Under the pieces are notes generated by a model. It had not been told where the DNA came from, did no database searches, and was given only the letters and a program-made list of their open reading frames with translations. DNA of 20,281 nucleotides from positions 980-21,260 of the forward strand of contig CADAXO010000016.1 of assembly GCA_902791885.1 (NCBI GenBank), written 5' to 3'. Each line of letters starts with the position of its first letter. Within the stretch, counting starts at the first letter, position 1. Shown here piece after piece: positions 1-6,702 of this stretch. The translations under genes and the position numbers were made by a program. The stretch comes from Oscillospiraceae bacterium (GTDB lineage: Bacteria > Bacillota_A > Clostridia > Saccharofermentanales > Saccharofermentanaceae).

Positions 1-1
1 C

Positions 2-85
2 GACCTTACAGATGAAGATATTCAGAACCTTCTTTCAATAAGCTTCATCCCGAATAACGCGTGTATAAAGGCTTTGTTTATTTAA
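2..85 (+). CDS. Possible C-terminal tail of an unidentified plus-strand gene (partial)
   Basis: From base 2 one plus-strand frame stays open for 27 codons and stops with TAA at 83-85. The peptide begins DLTDEDIQNLL and ends ACIKALFI, and its codons (GAT, GAA, ATC, TTC, AAC) look like those of the real genes in this window. No minus-strand frame explains bases 1-77, because the GGDEF-EAL gene has already stopped at 78. If real, the gene enters from outside the window and converges with that gene, overlapping it by 8 bases tail to tail. No terminator hairpin is visible on either strand here. The family is not recognisable, and 27 codons are too few to prove coding. Confidence 0.35.
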   Translation, partial: DLTDEDIQNLLSISFIPNNACIKALFI

Positions 86-2291
86 GAAGCACCAGTTTTC
101 CGGCATCCTCCTGCGACATAGGACGGCCCCAGATAAAGCCCTGCACGTAATCACAGCCGATACTCTTGAGCGTCTCAAGCTGTTCTTCTTCCTCAACACC
201 CTCGGAGATAACATCAAAGCCCATAACATGTCCGATCGTTATGATCGCAGCAACATATTGTCTTGAAGAATCGCTAGTGTTCATCTTGTCGATGAAGGAC
301 TTATCGATCTTAAGAAGATTCGCAGGGAATCTGTGCAGATAACTTAACGAAGAATAACCCGTGCCAAAGTCATCGATCGCTATCTTGATACCCATACTCC
401 TCAGTTCATCAATACACTGAAGTGCCTTATCAACCGAATCGATCATGATGGATTCGGTGATCTCTATCTCCAACTGTTCGGGCGGAATACCGCTTAACTT
501 TAAGATCTCCCGTATCTCATCAATGAAGTCCACTTTCATAAGATGACGGACCGAAACATTGACGCTTAATGTAAGTTCGGCCCCTGACTCCCTGAGCAGA
601 CCGCCGAAGAACATGGCGGCTTTCCGGAACACCTCACCGTCAACTCTGTCGATCAGACCTACCTTCTCAGCAACCGGGATAAATTCCGCGGGACTTATAA
701 CATTGCCGTCGGCATCCTTCATACGTGCAAGCGCCTCGAAGCCTCTAAGCTTGTGTTCCATGTCATACTGAGGCTGCAGATTGAAATATATCGTCTCATT
801 CTCAAGAGCAGACCTTATAAGCTTTTCGAGCTCAAGTATGTGTTCATCCCTGATGATCTCGGGAGTAAAACGCAGAAGATGAGTGCTGCTGTTCGCCTTC
901 TTGATCTCATTCATCGCTGCATCCGCATAAGATATGAGAGTATCCTTATTGTCAGAATCCGAAGGAGATTCGGCATAACCGAAGCTCGCCGTTACATAGA
1001 GATCGCAGCCTGAGACCGTAAATATCTCTTTTAACGCGTCAACATACCTGACTATCAACGTCTTAAGTTCAGCTTCAGTATCGTAACCGCTGATCACAAG
1101 CGTGAATTCATCTCCGCCGACACGCGCGAGGTACTTCACCATATCCGACTTATCTTCGGCTCCGACAGCTTTCCAGCGTTCTTTAACTCCGATCAGAACC
1201 TGATTGCCGGCATCGAAACCGAGCGTGTCATTAATCTTCTTGAAATTATTAAGGTCGATAGATACTAAAGCGAACCTCTCGCCCTTCTCCTGGAGCGAAG
1301 TAATATATTCAGCGCAGGCAAACCTGTTCGGCAAACCCGTTAGAGTATCAATGTAGCTCATTTGTTTAAGCTTCTTGATCATCTTGTACCGGGCTATGTG
1401 CGAAGATGCGAAGAAAGTCGTAAGTTCAAGTATCTCCTTGATCCGCATCGTATTCTCGGTATCGAAATTGATCGCCCAGATGAAGCCCAGAAGCTCAGTA
1501 CCCTGACGAAGCGGGAACAAAACGACGCTCTTGACCCCTGCCTCGACCAGCGTCAGATACCACGGATTATTTATCTTGCTGACATGCTCCATGTCTTCCT
1601 TATTTCTTATAATAATGCAGTCGATTTCATCTCCGAGCATATCCTTCCAAGAGTTGGCTATATCGTAGAAGCCTTCAAATTCGGTAACTTGTTTTATCGT
1701 GCTGTCTTCAACAAAATTAGTCGCCATGATGGAATAATCTTCCTCGTCGTTATTAAGGAGCAGGACCGTACACCCTTCAGCTTTACAGATGTTTCTGATG
1801 TCAAAGATAACGCTCTCCATCGCTTCCTGAAGATTATTGGCTTTGTGGAGCTTAATGCATGTCTTGAGGACGTCATTCGCCGTGCCGGAGGTGTTGAATG
1901 TATCGAAGATCGCACCGGCATTCTCGTTAGGCGTATTCAGATAAGCACAGTAACGGTTCTCATCATCTTCATACTCCAAAGGGAAGGCATAGATGTCGAA
2001 CCATATATCAACATTAGCTATGTGTGCATAGGTGTGAACCTCTTTTCGAAGTACAGCAGCCTGATAGCATACATCTTCGAAGTTCGCATTATGAGGGAAG
2101 TATTCCGTATATAGCTGTCCCGGAACAAAAACAAACTTCCCCGCATCCGTCTCACGGTGTTCAAGGATATCTGCATACTTCCTGTTTCCTGCAATAATAC
2201 GCATCTGACCGCATTTGCCGTCGCCCTTCTTTCCGACAGAAACGACACAGGCAGGCACATATAAAGAATCGACAAAAGCCTGAAAATCCAC
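78..2291 (-). CDS. Cyclic-di-GMP signalling protein with sensor region, GGDEF and EAL domains
   Basis: A 737-residue cytoplasmic protein with no signal peptide or membrane helix. Residues 1 to about 300 form a sensor-like region; 140-300 resemble a GAF domain by layout. The GGDEF domain spans about 312-475 with the intact motif at 392-396 (ARVGGDEF) and LTGLPNR at 317-323. The EAL domain spans about 485-737, with FEALARM at 518-524, SVNVS at 576-580, EIEITES at 608-614, DDFGTG at 640-645 and SEGVEEEEQ at 696-704. Both the diguanylate cyclase and phosphodiesterase sites therefore look chemically complete. The RxxD inhibitory site expected just before GGDEF is absent (383-386 are DMVK). The start is GTG, chosen because AAAGGAG lies 5 bases upstream. 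It is a separate unit from the decarboxylase operon, which ends at the terminator upstream. The ligand sensed is unknown. Confidence 0.93.
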   Translation of the reverse strand: MDFQAFVDSLYVPACVVSVGKKGDGKCGQMRIIAGNRKYADILEHRETDAGKFVFVPGQLYTEYFPHNANFEDVCYQAAVLRKEVHTYAHIANVDIWFDIYAFPLEYEDDENRYCAYLNTPNENAGAIFDTFNTSGTANDVLKTCIKLHKANNLQEAMESVIFDIRNICKAEGCTVLLLNNDEEDYSIMATNFVEDSTIKQVTEFEGFYDIANSWKDMLGDEIDCIIIRNKEDMEHVSKINNPWYLTLVEAGVKSVVLFPLRQGTELLGFIWAINFDTENTMRIKEILELTTFFASSHIARYKMIKKLKQMSYIDTLTGLPNRFACAEYITSLQEKGERFALVSIDLNNFKKINDTLGFDAGNQVLIGVKERWKAVGAEDKSDMVKYLARVGGDEFTLVISGYDTEAELKTLIVRYVDALKEIFTVSGCDLYVTASFGYAESPSDSDNKDTLISYADAAMNEIKKANSSTHLLRFTPEIIRDEHILELEKLIRSALENETIYFNLQPQYDMEHKLRGFEALARMKDADGNVISPAEFIPVAEKVGLIDRVDGEVFRKAAMFFGGLLRESGAELTLSVNVSVRHLMKVDFIDEIREILKLSGIPPEQLEIEITESIMIDSVDKALQCIDELRSMGIKIAIDDFGTGYSSLSYLHRFPANLLKIDKSFIDKMNTSDSSRQYVAAIITIGHVMGFDVISEGVEEEEQLETLKSIGCDYVQGFIWGRPMSQEDAGKLVLLK

Positions 2292-2429
2292 AGAAACTCC
2301 TTTCCCCCGAATTCGTGCACATAAGATTTCATTTAAATTCTATACGCCCGTGAGGTCTATTTCTATTACTCAGGCCTTTTGTTAATTGAATATTCACTTC
2401 AAGGATAAACAAATAAACACTCTGTAAAT

Positions 2430-2464
2430 AAAAAAGGAGCTGCCTCACATTTTGAGACAGCTCC
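2430..2464 (-). terminator. Rho-independent terminator of the oxaloacetate decarboxylase operon
   Basis: On the minus strand a 12-base-pair stem (GGAGCTGTCTCA against TGAGGCAGCTCC, one G-T wobble) closes a 5-base loop and runs straight into six T. It lies 25 bases after the oadB stop codon. The plus strand has no T run after the stem, so it works in one direction only. Confidence 0.92.
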
Positions 2465-2489
2465 AACTGTTTATAGATTATTCAGGTTA

Positions 2490-3590
2490 TCAGCCGAAGA
2501 GTGTGAGCAGGATTCCTGCTGCGATAGCTGAACCGATAACGCCTGCAACGTTCGGACCCATGGCGTGCATGAGAAGGAAGTTGGAAGACATGATGTCGCC
2601 GATGATAAGACCGCCGATCGTAGCGAATGCGAAAGCTGCAAGACCGAGACCGATGATAAGCAGTGTCTGAACGCTTAAGAAGTTCTGACCTACTGCTGTA
2701 CCGCCGACTGCTACACCGAGCATGATCGTTACTGTGTTGCACATAGCGTTCTGAGCTGTGTCTGAAAGTCTGTCAGTAACGCCGGACTCCTTGAAGAGGT
2801 TGCCGAGCATAAGGCAGCCGAGGAGAGGTGCAACTGAAGGAAGGATCAGTACACATACAACAGTTACGATGATAGGGAAGCAGATCTTCTCGATCTTGGA
2901 TACAGGCCTTGCCTGCTCCATCTTAACCTGACGCATCTTCTTGGTTGTAAGAAGCTTCATGAAGAACGGCTGGATCATCGGGATCAAAGCCATGTATGAA
3001 TAAGCTGCAACAGCGATAGCTCCGAGGAGCTCGGGAGCGAGCTTACTTGTGAGGTAGATAGCCGTAGGGCCGTCAGCACCGCCGATGATACCGATTGAAG
3101 CTGCACCCTCAGGTGAGAATCCGAGAAGGATAGCTGCAACGAATGCAAAAGAGATACCGAACTGAGCGCCTGCGCCCATGAAGAAAGACGAAGGTCTTGA
3201 GATCAGGGGGCCGAAGTCTGTCATGGCGCCTACAGCCATGAAGATAAGGCACGGGAAGATATCGAGTTTAACACCGATATAAAGGAAGTCGAAAAGACCG
3301 GGCTCGATATGGTTGCCTGCCGCATCGGTGAATGCACCGCCGAGTGCAGCCCAGTTGATCTCACCGTTGAACCATTCGGGGTGGAAGATTCCGCCGCCCG
3401 GCCACGGGAGATTCGTAAGGAGCATACCGAATGCGATAGGAAGCAGGAGCAAAGGCTCGAACTGCTTTCTGATAGCCAGATAGAAAAGGACGAACGCGGC
3501 CAGGATCATCAGCGCGTTTTTCCATCCGTCATCTATGAAAAACTGGGCAATACCCGAGTTATTCCATAAATCAAGTAATACTTCAATCAT
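2490..3590 (-). CDS. oadB: Oxaloacetate decarboxylase beta subunit (sodium-pump membrane subunit), missing its helix VIII motif
   Basis: A 366-residue polytopic membrane protein of the OadB/MmdB/GcdB family, the subunit that couples decarboxylation of carboxybiotin to sodium export. Hallmarks are MTDFGPLISRP (123-133), the GGADGPTAIY motif (170-179) with the expected essential aspartate at 173, AYSYM with the expected tyrosine at 199, and LMHAMGPNVAGVIGSA near the end (340-355). In the family, a stretch of the form NPLIGxxGVSAxPMAAR lies before that last motif and carries the Asn, Gly, Ser and Arg known from Klebsiella OadB (N373, G377, S382, R389). Here GGLIIGDIM (326-334) joins directly to SSNFLL, so about 35-45 residues are gone without a frameshift. 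The start ATG has GGAGG 7 bases upstream. It is the last gene of the operon, 16 bases after the biotin carrier. Pumping ability is uncertain. Confidence 0.93.
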   Translation of the reverse strand: MIEVLLDLWNNSGIAQFFIDDGWKNALMILAAFVLFYLAIRKQFEPLLLLPIAFGMLLTNLPWPGGGIFHPEWFNGEINWAALGGAFTDAAGNHIEPGLFDFLYIGVKLDIFPCLIFMAVGAMTDFGPLISRPSSFFMGAGAQFGISFAFVAAILLGFSPEGAASIGIIGGADGPTAIYLTSKLAPELLGAIAVAAYSYMALIPMIQPFFMKLLTTKKMRQVKMEQARPVSKIEKICFPIIVTVVCVLILPSVAPLLGCLMLGNLFKESGVTDRLSDTAQNAMCNTVTIMLGVAVGGTAVGQNFLSVQTLLIIGLGLAAFAFATIGGLIIGDIMSSNFLLMHAMGPNVAGVIGSAIAAGILLTLFG

Positions 3591-3606
3591 GTGCCAACCT
3601 CCGTGA

Positions 3607-4011
3607 TCATGAAATGGTCACAAGAGGAGCACCGGTATCGACGGTTGCGCCCTTGCTAGTAAGAACCTGAGCTACTGTTCCTGCACAGGGAGCGTAGATC
3701 TCGTTCTCCATCTTCATTGCCTCGAGAATGACAACAAGGTCACCCTCCTTAACTGCCTGACCTACTGTTACCTTTACATCAAGGATAGTACCGGGCATAG
3801 GTGAGTTGACGGGTGTTGTTCCTGCCTGTACGGAAGCTGCAGGTGCTGCAGCAGGTGCAGGTGCGGGTGCAGCAGCGGGTGCTGCAGCAACAGGAGCGGC
3901 AGCTGCGGGTGCGGGAGCTGCCTGAACAGCAGTTGTCCTGATAAGGTTAGCCTTACCCTTCTCAACCTCAACTTCATATACTTTGTCATTAATTGTTACG
4001 TTATAAATCAT
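3607..4011 (-). CDS. Biotin carboxyl carrier subunit of the oxaloacetate decarboxylase
   Basis: A 134-residue carrier protein. Residues 1-28 form a short N-terminal strand region, 29-63 are an Ala/Pro linker, and 68-134 are a biotinyl-lipoyl domain with the EAMKM motif at 97-101, making Lys100 the biotinylation site. The carrier swings between the carboxyltransferase and the membrane beta subunit. The linker DNA is low-complexity (about 3820-3930 on the plus strand), a normal result of repeated Ala and Pro codons. The start is backed by AAGGAG and GGAGAGG sequences upstream. It lies between oadG (15-base gap) and oadB (16-base gap). No biotin ligase gene is present in the window, so the modifying enzyme is elsewhere. 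Confidence 0.95.
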   Translation of the reverse strand: MIYNVTINDKVYEVEVEKGKANLIRTTAVQAAPAPAAAAPVAAAPAAAPAPAPAAAPAASVQAGTTPVNSPMPGTILDVKVTVGQAVKEGDLVVILEAMKMENEIYAPCAGTVAQVLTSKGATVDTGAPLVTIS

Positions 4012-4026
4012 GATTATTTCCTCTCC

Positions 4027-4443
4027 TTATTTCTCGTCAACGAGCTTGATCGACTTGAATACGAGTTCAGACAGCGGGATACCCGTGTTGTCGGAAACGA
4101 TAGCCATGATCATGGCAGCCGTCTTCTCGTCACAGCCCTTGAGCTTCAGTGTCCCGGAAGAGAACTCCTCACCCGGATCCTCAGCCTTGGCGGGAGCTGC
4201 AGGTGCAGCCTGGACCTCGGTCTTAACCTCTTCCTGCTTGGAACCGCCGATAACATGACCTGATATACCGGCAATAACCTTGCCTGATAAGGAGATCAGG
4301 ATATACATGAGGAAGAGAACACCGAATACGACGAGCATAACGGTGCCGGCATTCATAAACATTTCACCTGCACCCATCTGGGGCTGGAATAATGTGAATG
4401 TCTCACCGCCGTTCTCAGAGGCATAACGGATAATATCCATCAT
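4027..4443 (-). CDS. oadG: OadG-like small membrane subunit of the decarboxylase
   Basis: A 138-residue protein with one membrane helix at about residues 30-53, then an Ala-rich linker and a small soluble C-terminal domain (about 80-138, including AAMIMAIVSDNTGIPLSEL). OadG/MmdD subunits anchor the carboxyltransferase to the beta subunit and help assemble the complex. The function is assigned from this layout and the operon, since the family is poorly conserved in sequence. The gene begins with two consecutive ATG codons. The first overlaps the oadA stop codon by one base (TGATG), and the second, at 4440, has better spacing (7 bases) from the AAGGAGG site. Either start gives nearly the same protein. 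Confidence 0.85.
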   Translation of the reverse strand: MMDIIRYASENGGETFTLFQPQMGAGEMFMNAGTVMLVVFGVLFLMYILISLSGKVIAGISGHVIGGSKQEEVKTEVQAAPAAPAKAEDPGEEFSSGTLKLKGCDEKTAAMIMAIVSDNTGIPLSELVFKSIKLVDEK

Positions 4444-5822
4444 CAGTCCTCCTTTTTCTCGATCGTGTAGTTAACTGTATTGGACTCCTTCTCTTCACGT
4501 GCTTCGAAGAACTTCTCAGCTACCTGAGGGAAAGAGATATAAGAGAGGACATCCTCATCGCATCTTGCCTTGTCACCGAGTTCAGCCTTTGTCTTTTCGA
4601 AAACGGGCTCGAGTGTATCAGCGAATCTGCAGGTAATGATCTCGTCATCCTTCCAGAACTTTGCAACGAGTTCCTTGTTAACTTCACCCGGAGCACGGCC
4701 GTACTCACCTCTTAAGTAAGCCTTGGTGTCCTTGGTAACGTTCTTGTACTTGCCCATGAGGACGTTGTTAACTGCCTGTGTGCCGACAAGCTGGGACATA
4801 GGAGTAACGAGCGGAGGATAACCCAGATCCTTACGGACGTTAGGGATCTCGGCGAGAGCCTCTTCGAACTTGTCCTGAGCCTTCATGTCAGTCATCTGCT
4901 TAAGCATGTTGGAGAACATACCGCCCGGGAGCTGATACTCGAGGATGTCTGTACGGATACCCATAGACTTGGGATTGAGCGTACCTTCCTTGATGAATCT
5001 GTCCTTGATGGGAGCGAAGTGGTCTGCGATCTTCTTGAGACAAGCGGAATCGAGATCTGTCTCGTATCCGAGCTGCTCGAGAGCATACTTCATTGTCTCG
5101 GTAGCAGGCTGTGATGTACCGCCGGCCATAGGAGAGATTGCTGTATCGATTCCGTCCAGGCCTGCCTCGATAGCCTTGAGGTATGTCATGGGGCCTAAGC
5201 CTGTTGTGTGGTGTGTATGCAGATAGATCGGAACCTTAACGGAAGCCTTCAATGCCTTAACAAGGTCATATGCCTCCTGAGGTCCGCAGATACCGGCCAT
5301 ATCCTTGATACAGATGGAGTTAACTCCCATCTTCTCAAGTTCCTTACCCATCTCTACGTACTTTTCAACTGTGTGAACCGGGCTGGTTGTATAGCAGATA
5401 CAGCCCTGAGCGTGCTTACCGCACTTTAATGTCTCGTCTACTGCAACTTCGATATTTCTGAAATCGTTAAGTGCATCGAAGATTCTGAAGATATCCATGC
5501 CGTTCTCGGCAGACTTTCTTACGAAAAGTCTTACTACGTCATCGGGATAATGCTTATATCCTAAGATATTCTGTCCTCTTAAGAGCATCTGCAAAGGTGT
5601 CTTCTTGCAGATAGCCTTAATCTTACGAAGTCTCTCCCAGGGATCCTCATCCAGGAATCTAAGGCAGGAATCGAAGGTCGCTCCTCCCCAGCATTCGATC
5701 GAGTGATAGCCCGCATTGTCCATCGTCTCGAGGATGTCTTCAAAGTCTGAGAACGGCATGCGCGTTGCAATAAGCGATTGCTGTGCATCACGAACAACCG
5801 TCTCGGTAAACTGTACTTTCAT
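4443..5822 (-). CDS. oadA: Oxaloacetate decarboxylase alpha subunit (carboxyltransferase; pyruvate carboxylase subunit B type)
   Basis: A 459-residue protein that moves the carboxyl group from oxaloacetate to biotin, releasing pyruvate. It is a TIM-barrel carboxyltransferase: RDAQQSLIATRM (11-22) holds the metal-binding aspartate, ECWGGATFD is at 43-51, CIKDMAG (171-177) holds the lysine that is carbamylated in the family, and HTHHTTG (202-208) holds metal-binding histidines. The C-terminal conserved region ends near residue 430. The subunit lacks its own biotin domain, which is the separate downstream gene. The frame is open to a GTG at 5831, but that is only one or two bases from the ribosome binding site, so the ATG at 5822 is the likely start. 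First gene of the decarboxylase operon. A transcarboxylase role is possible, but the OadB and OadG partners favour decarboxylase. Confidence 0.93.
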   Translation of the reverse strand: MKVQFTETVVRDAQQSLIATRMPFSDFEDILETMDNAGYHSIECWGGATFDSCLRFLDEDPWERLRKIKAICKKTPLQMLLRGQNILGYKHYPDDVVRLFVRKSAENGMDIFRIFDALNDFRNIEVAVDETLKCGKHAQGCICYTTSPVHTVEKYVEMGKELEKMGVNSICIKDMAGICGPQEAYDLVKALKASVKVPIYLHTHHTTGLGPMTYLKAIEAGLDGIDTAISPMAGGTSQPATETMKYALEQLGYETDLDSACLKKIADHFAPIKDRFIKEGTLNPKSMGIRTDILEYQLPGGMFSNMLKQMTDMKAQDKFEEALAEIPNVRKDLGYPPLVTPMSQLVGTQAVNNVLMGKYKNVTKDTKAYLRGEYGRAPGEVNKELVAKFWKDDEIITCRFADTLEPVFEKTKAELGDKARCDEDVLSYISFPQVAEKFFEAREEKESNTVNYTIEKKED

Positions 5823-5825
5823 TGA

Positions 5826-5886
5826 TGTCACTCTCCTTATGTAAATTTGCCCTATAGTAAGTCATTATATAGTCTTAAGAGTGACA
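5826..5886 (-). repeat. Nine-base perfect inverted repeat covering the oadA ribosome binding site
   Basis: TGTCACTCT (minus strand, 5886-5878) pairs perfectly with AGAGTGACA (5834-5826). The downstream arm overlaps the end of the AAGGAGA ribosome binding site and sits just before the oadA start. The arms are 43 bases apart with the possible promoter between them. It could be an mRNA structure in read-through transcripts or a split operator; chance is not excluded. Confidence 0.5.
5832..5838 (-). promoter_or_regulatory. Ribosome binding site that fixes the oadA start
   Basis: AAGGAGA on the minus strand lies 9 bases before the ATG at 5822. It is too close to the in-frame GTG at 5831 for that codon to serve as the start. 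The site is partly inside the right arm of an inverted repeat (5826-5886). Confidence 0.8.
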
Positions 5887-5892
5887 ATTAAA
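5864..5892 (-). promoter_or_regulatory. oadA: Possible sigma-A-type promoter for the decarboxylase operon
   Basis: A perfect TATAAT (minus strand, plus coordinates 5864-5869) lies about 40 bases before the oadA start. Seventeen bases further upstream is TTTAAT, only a weak match to the -35 consensus. The TATAAT sits in the AT-rich gap between the upstream hypothetical gene and oadA, where a promoter would be expected. No terminator is visible in this gap, so read-through from the upstream gene is also likely. Confidence 0.4.
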
Positions 5893-5907
5893 GTTAAATT
5901 TCTTTGT

Positions 5908-6399
5908 TTATCCGTTGGAAGATTTAATAAGCTCGGATACGAGATCTGCCACCGAAATGGTCTCCACCTCGTCTCCCGCATCAGTATCGTCGTAGTAGAC
6001 CATCATGGGGATTAAAGATTCTGCCACAAATACCACCTTGCACTGGCGCTCGTTCCTGCCGGGATTGCCCGCAGTATAGTCCTTAAGGTCCTCGATAATA
6101 AGGCTTACGGCAGCCTTCATGGCTTCGTCGTCCATATCCTCAAGGCGGCTTAATGCCTCAAAACAGAGCTTCTTGCAGTCAGCTACGGTAAGGGTCTTTA
6201 TCTCTTCATAGAGCGCGGGTGTCTCATAGAAATAGTCGATAACCGGCCTTACTTCAGCGCCTAAAGCCTCGCAGTAAACGGGGGTCTTCTGTCTTACGAT
6301 ATAAAGCATCGCATCCTTCTTAATGAAATTACCCTCTACATCATCAGTAAGATCATTGATCATGTCTTCATAATCGATCATAGGATAGGAATTAGACAT
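5908..6399 (-). CDS. Acidic protein of unknown function
   Basis: A 163-residue soluble protein that I do not recognise. It has no signal peptide or membrane segment and is acidic, with clusters such as YEDMINDLTDD near the N-terminus and DDTDAGDEVE near the C-terminus; the middle looks mostly helical. The start is the ATG at 6399, because GGAGG lies 5 bases upstream; the frame opens slightly earlier with a GTG that overlaps this site. It sits alone between the GTAC repeat array and the oxaloacetate decarboxylase operon, 85 bases ahead of oadA, with no terminator between them, so the two may be partly co-transcribed. A role linked to the decarboxylase is possible but has no direct support. Confidence 0.8.
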   Translation of the reverse strand: MSNSYPMIDYEDMINDLTDDVEGNFIKKDAMLYIVRQKTPVYCEALGAEVRPVIDYFYETPALYEEIKTLTVADCKKLCFEALSRLEDMDDEAMKAAVSLIIEDLKDYTAGNPGRNERQCKVVFVAESLIPMMVYYDDTDAGDEVETISVADLVSELIKSSNG

Positions 6400-6437
6400 A
6401 AGCACCTCCGCGGAATTAACTTTCTGGTTTTGATTTT

Positions 6438-6466
6438 ACCATATATCGGGTCACTGCTTCCGCCAA
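6438..6466 (-). promoter_or_regulatory. Possible promoter for the acidic hypothetical gene
   Basis: TTGGCG (plus coordinates 6461-6466), a 17-base spacer and TATGGT (6438-6443) each match four of six consensus bases, and TAAAAT follows directly. The expected transcript would have a leader of about 30 bases before the ATG at 6399. The -35 element abuts the first GTAC half-site of the repeat array. Confidence 0.3.
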
Positions 6467-6657
6467 CGTACCAAAATCCCGGAATCTCCAAAAGAGTACG
6501 TTAAAATCAGCTTTTCAGCGTACTCTTTCCGGATTTTTAGCCAAAGAGTACGTCAAAATCCAATTTCAACGGACTAAACTTCAGAAACAGGCAAAAGAGT
6601 ACGTTTCAAACCCCGTTTCAACGTACTCTTTTCAGTAAAAATGATTTTTAGTACGTT
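6465..6657. repeat. Regular array of alternating inverted GTAC half-sites
   Basis: This array fills most of a 303-base gap between two genes. The left arm AAAGAGTACG occurs at 6491-6500, 6543-6552 and 6594-6603. Its exact reverse complement CGTACTCTTT occurs at 6519-6528 and 6622-6631. Diverged copies sit at the positions the spacing predicts: CGTACCAAAA at 6467-6476, CGGACTAAAC at 6570-6579 and TTTTAGTACG at 6646-6655. Arms alternate in direction, separated by 17-18 bases within a unit and 14 bases between units, giving a period of 51-52. The GTAC cores start at 6468, 6496, 6520, 6548, 6571 (GGAC), 6599, 6623 and 6651. The best hairpin is 6593-6605 with 6620-6632, 13 base pairs. No open frame runs through it. 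Bases 6658-6702 and 6406-6437 show nothing else apart from a ribosome binding site. Confidence 0.9.
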
Positions 6658-6702
6658 TGGAGTTCAATCAGCCGATCGAGCGGCCCGTGCAGCCCCGTGA
6701 AA

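Noticed and set aside
1362..2114. 250-codon open frame on the plus strand
   Set aside because: It lies wholly antisense to the GGDEF-EAL gene, whose domains are unmistakable, and its product matches no known pattern. It is a shadow frame.
2292..2429. Riboswitch before the cyclic-di-GMP gene
   Set aside because: The leader is AT-rich with only a short imperfect hairpin; none of the conserved cyclic-di-GMP riboswitch sequence is visible.
3820..3930. GC-rich tandem-like DNA repeats
   Set aside because: They encode the Ala/Pro linker of the biotin carrier and need no separate explanation.
6465..6657. CRISPR array
   Set aside because: The repeated arms are only about 10 bases, alternate in direction and are separated by 14 or 17-18 bases, unlike direct repeats of 23 or more bases with unique spacers of about 30. 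No cas gene is present.
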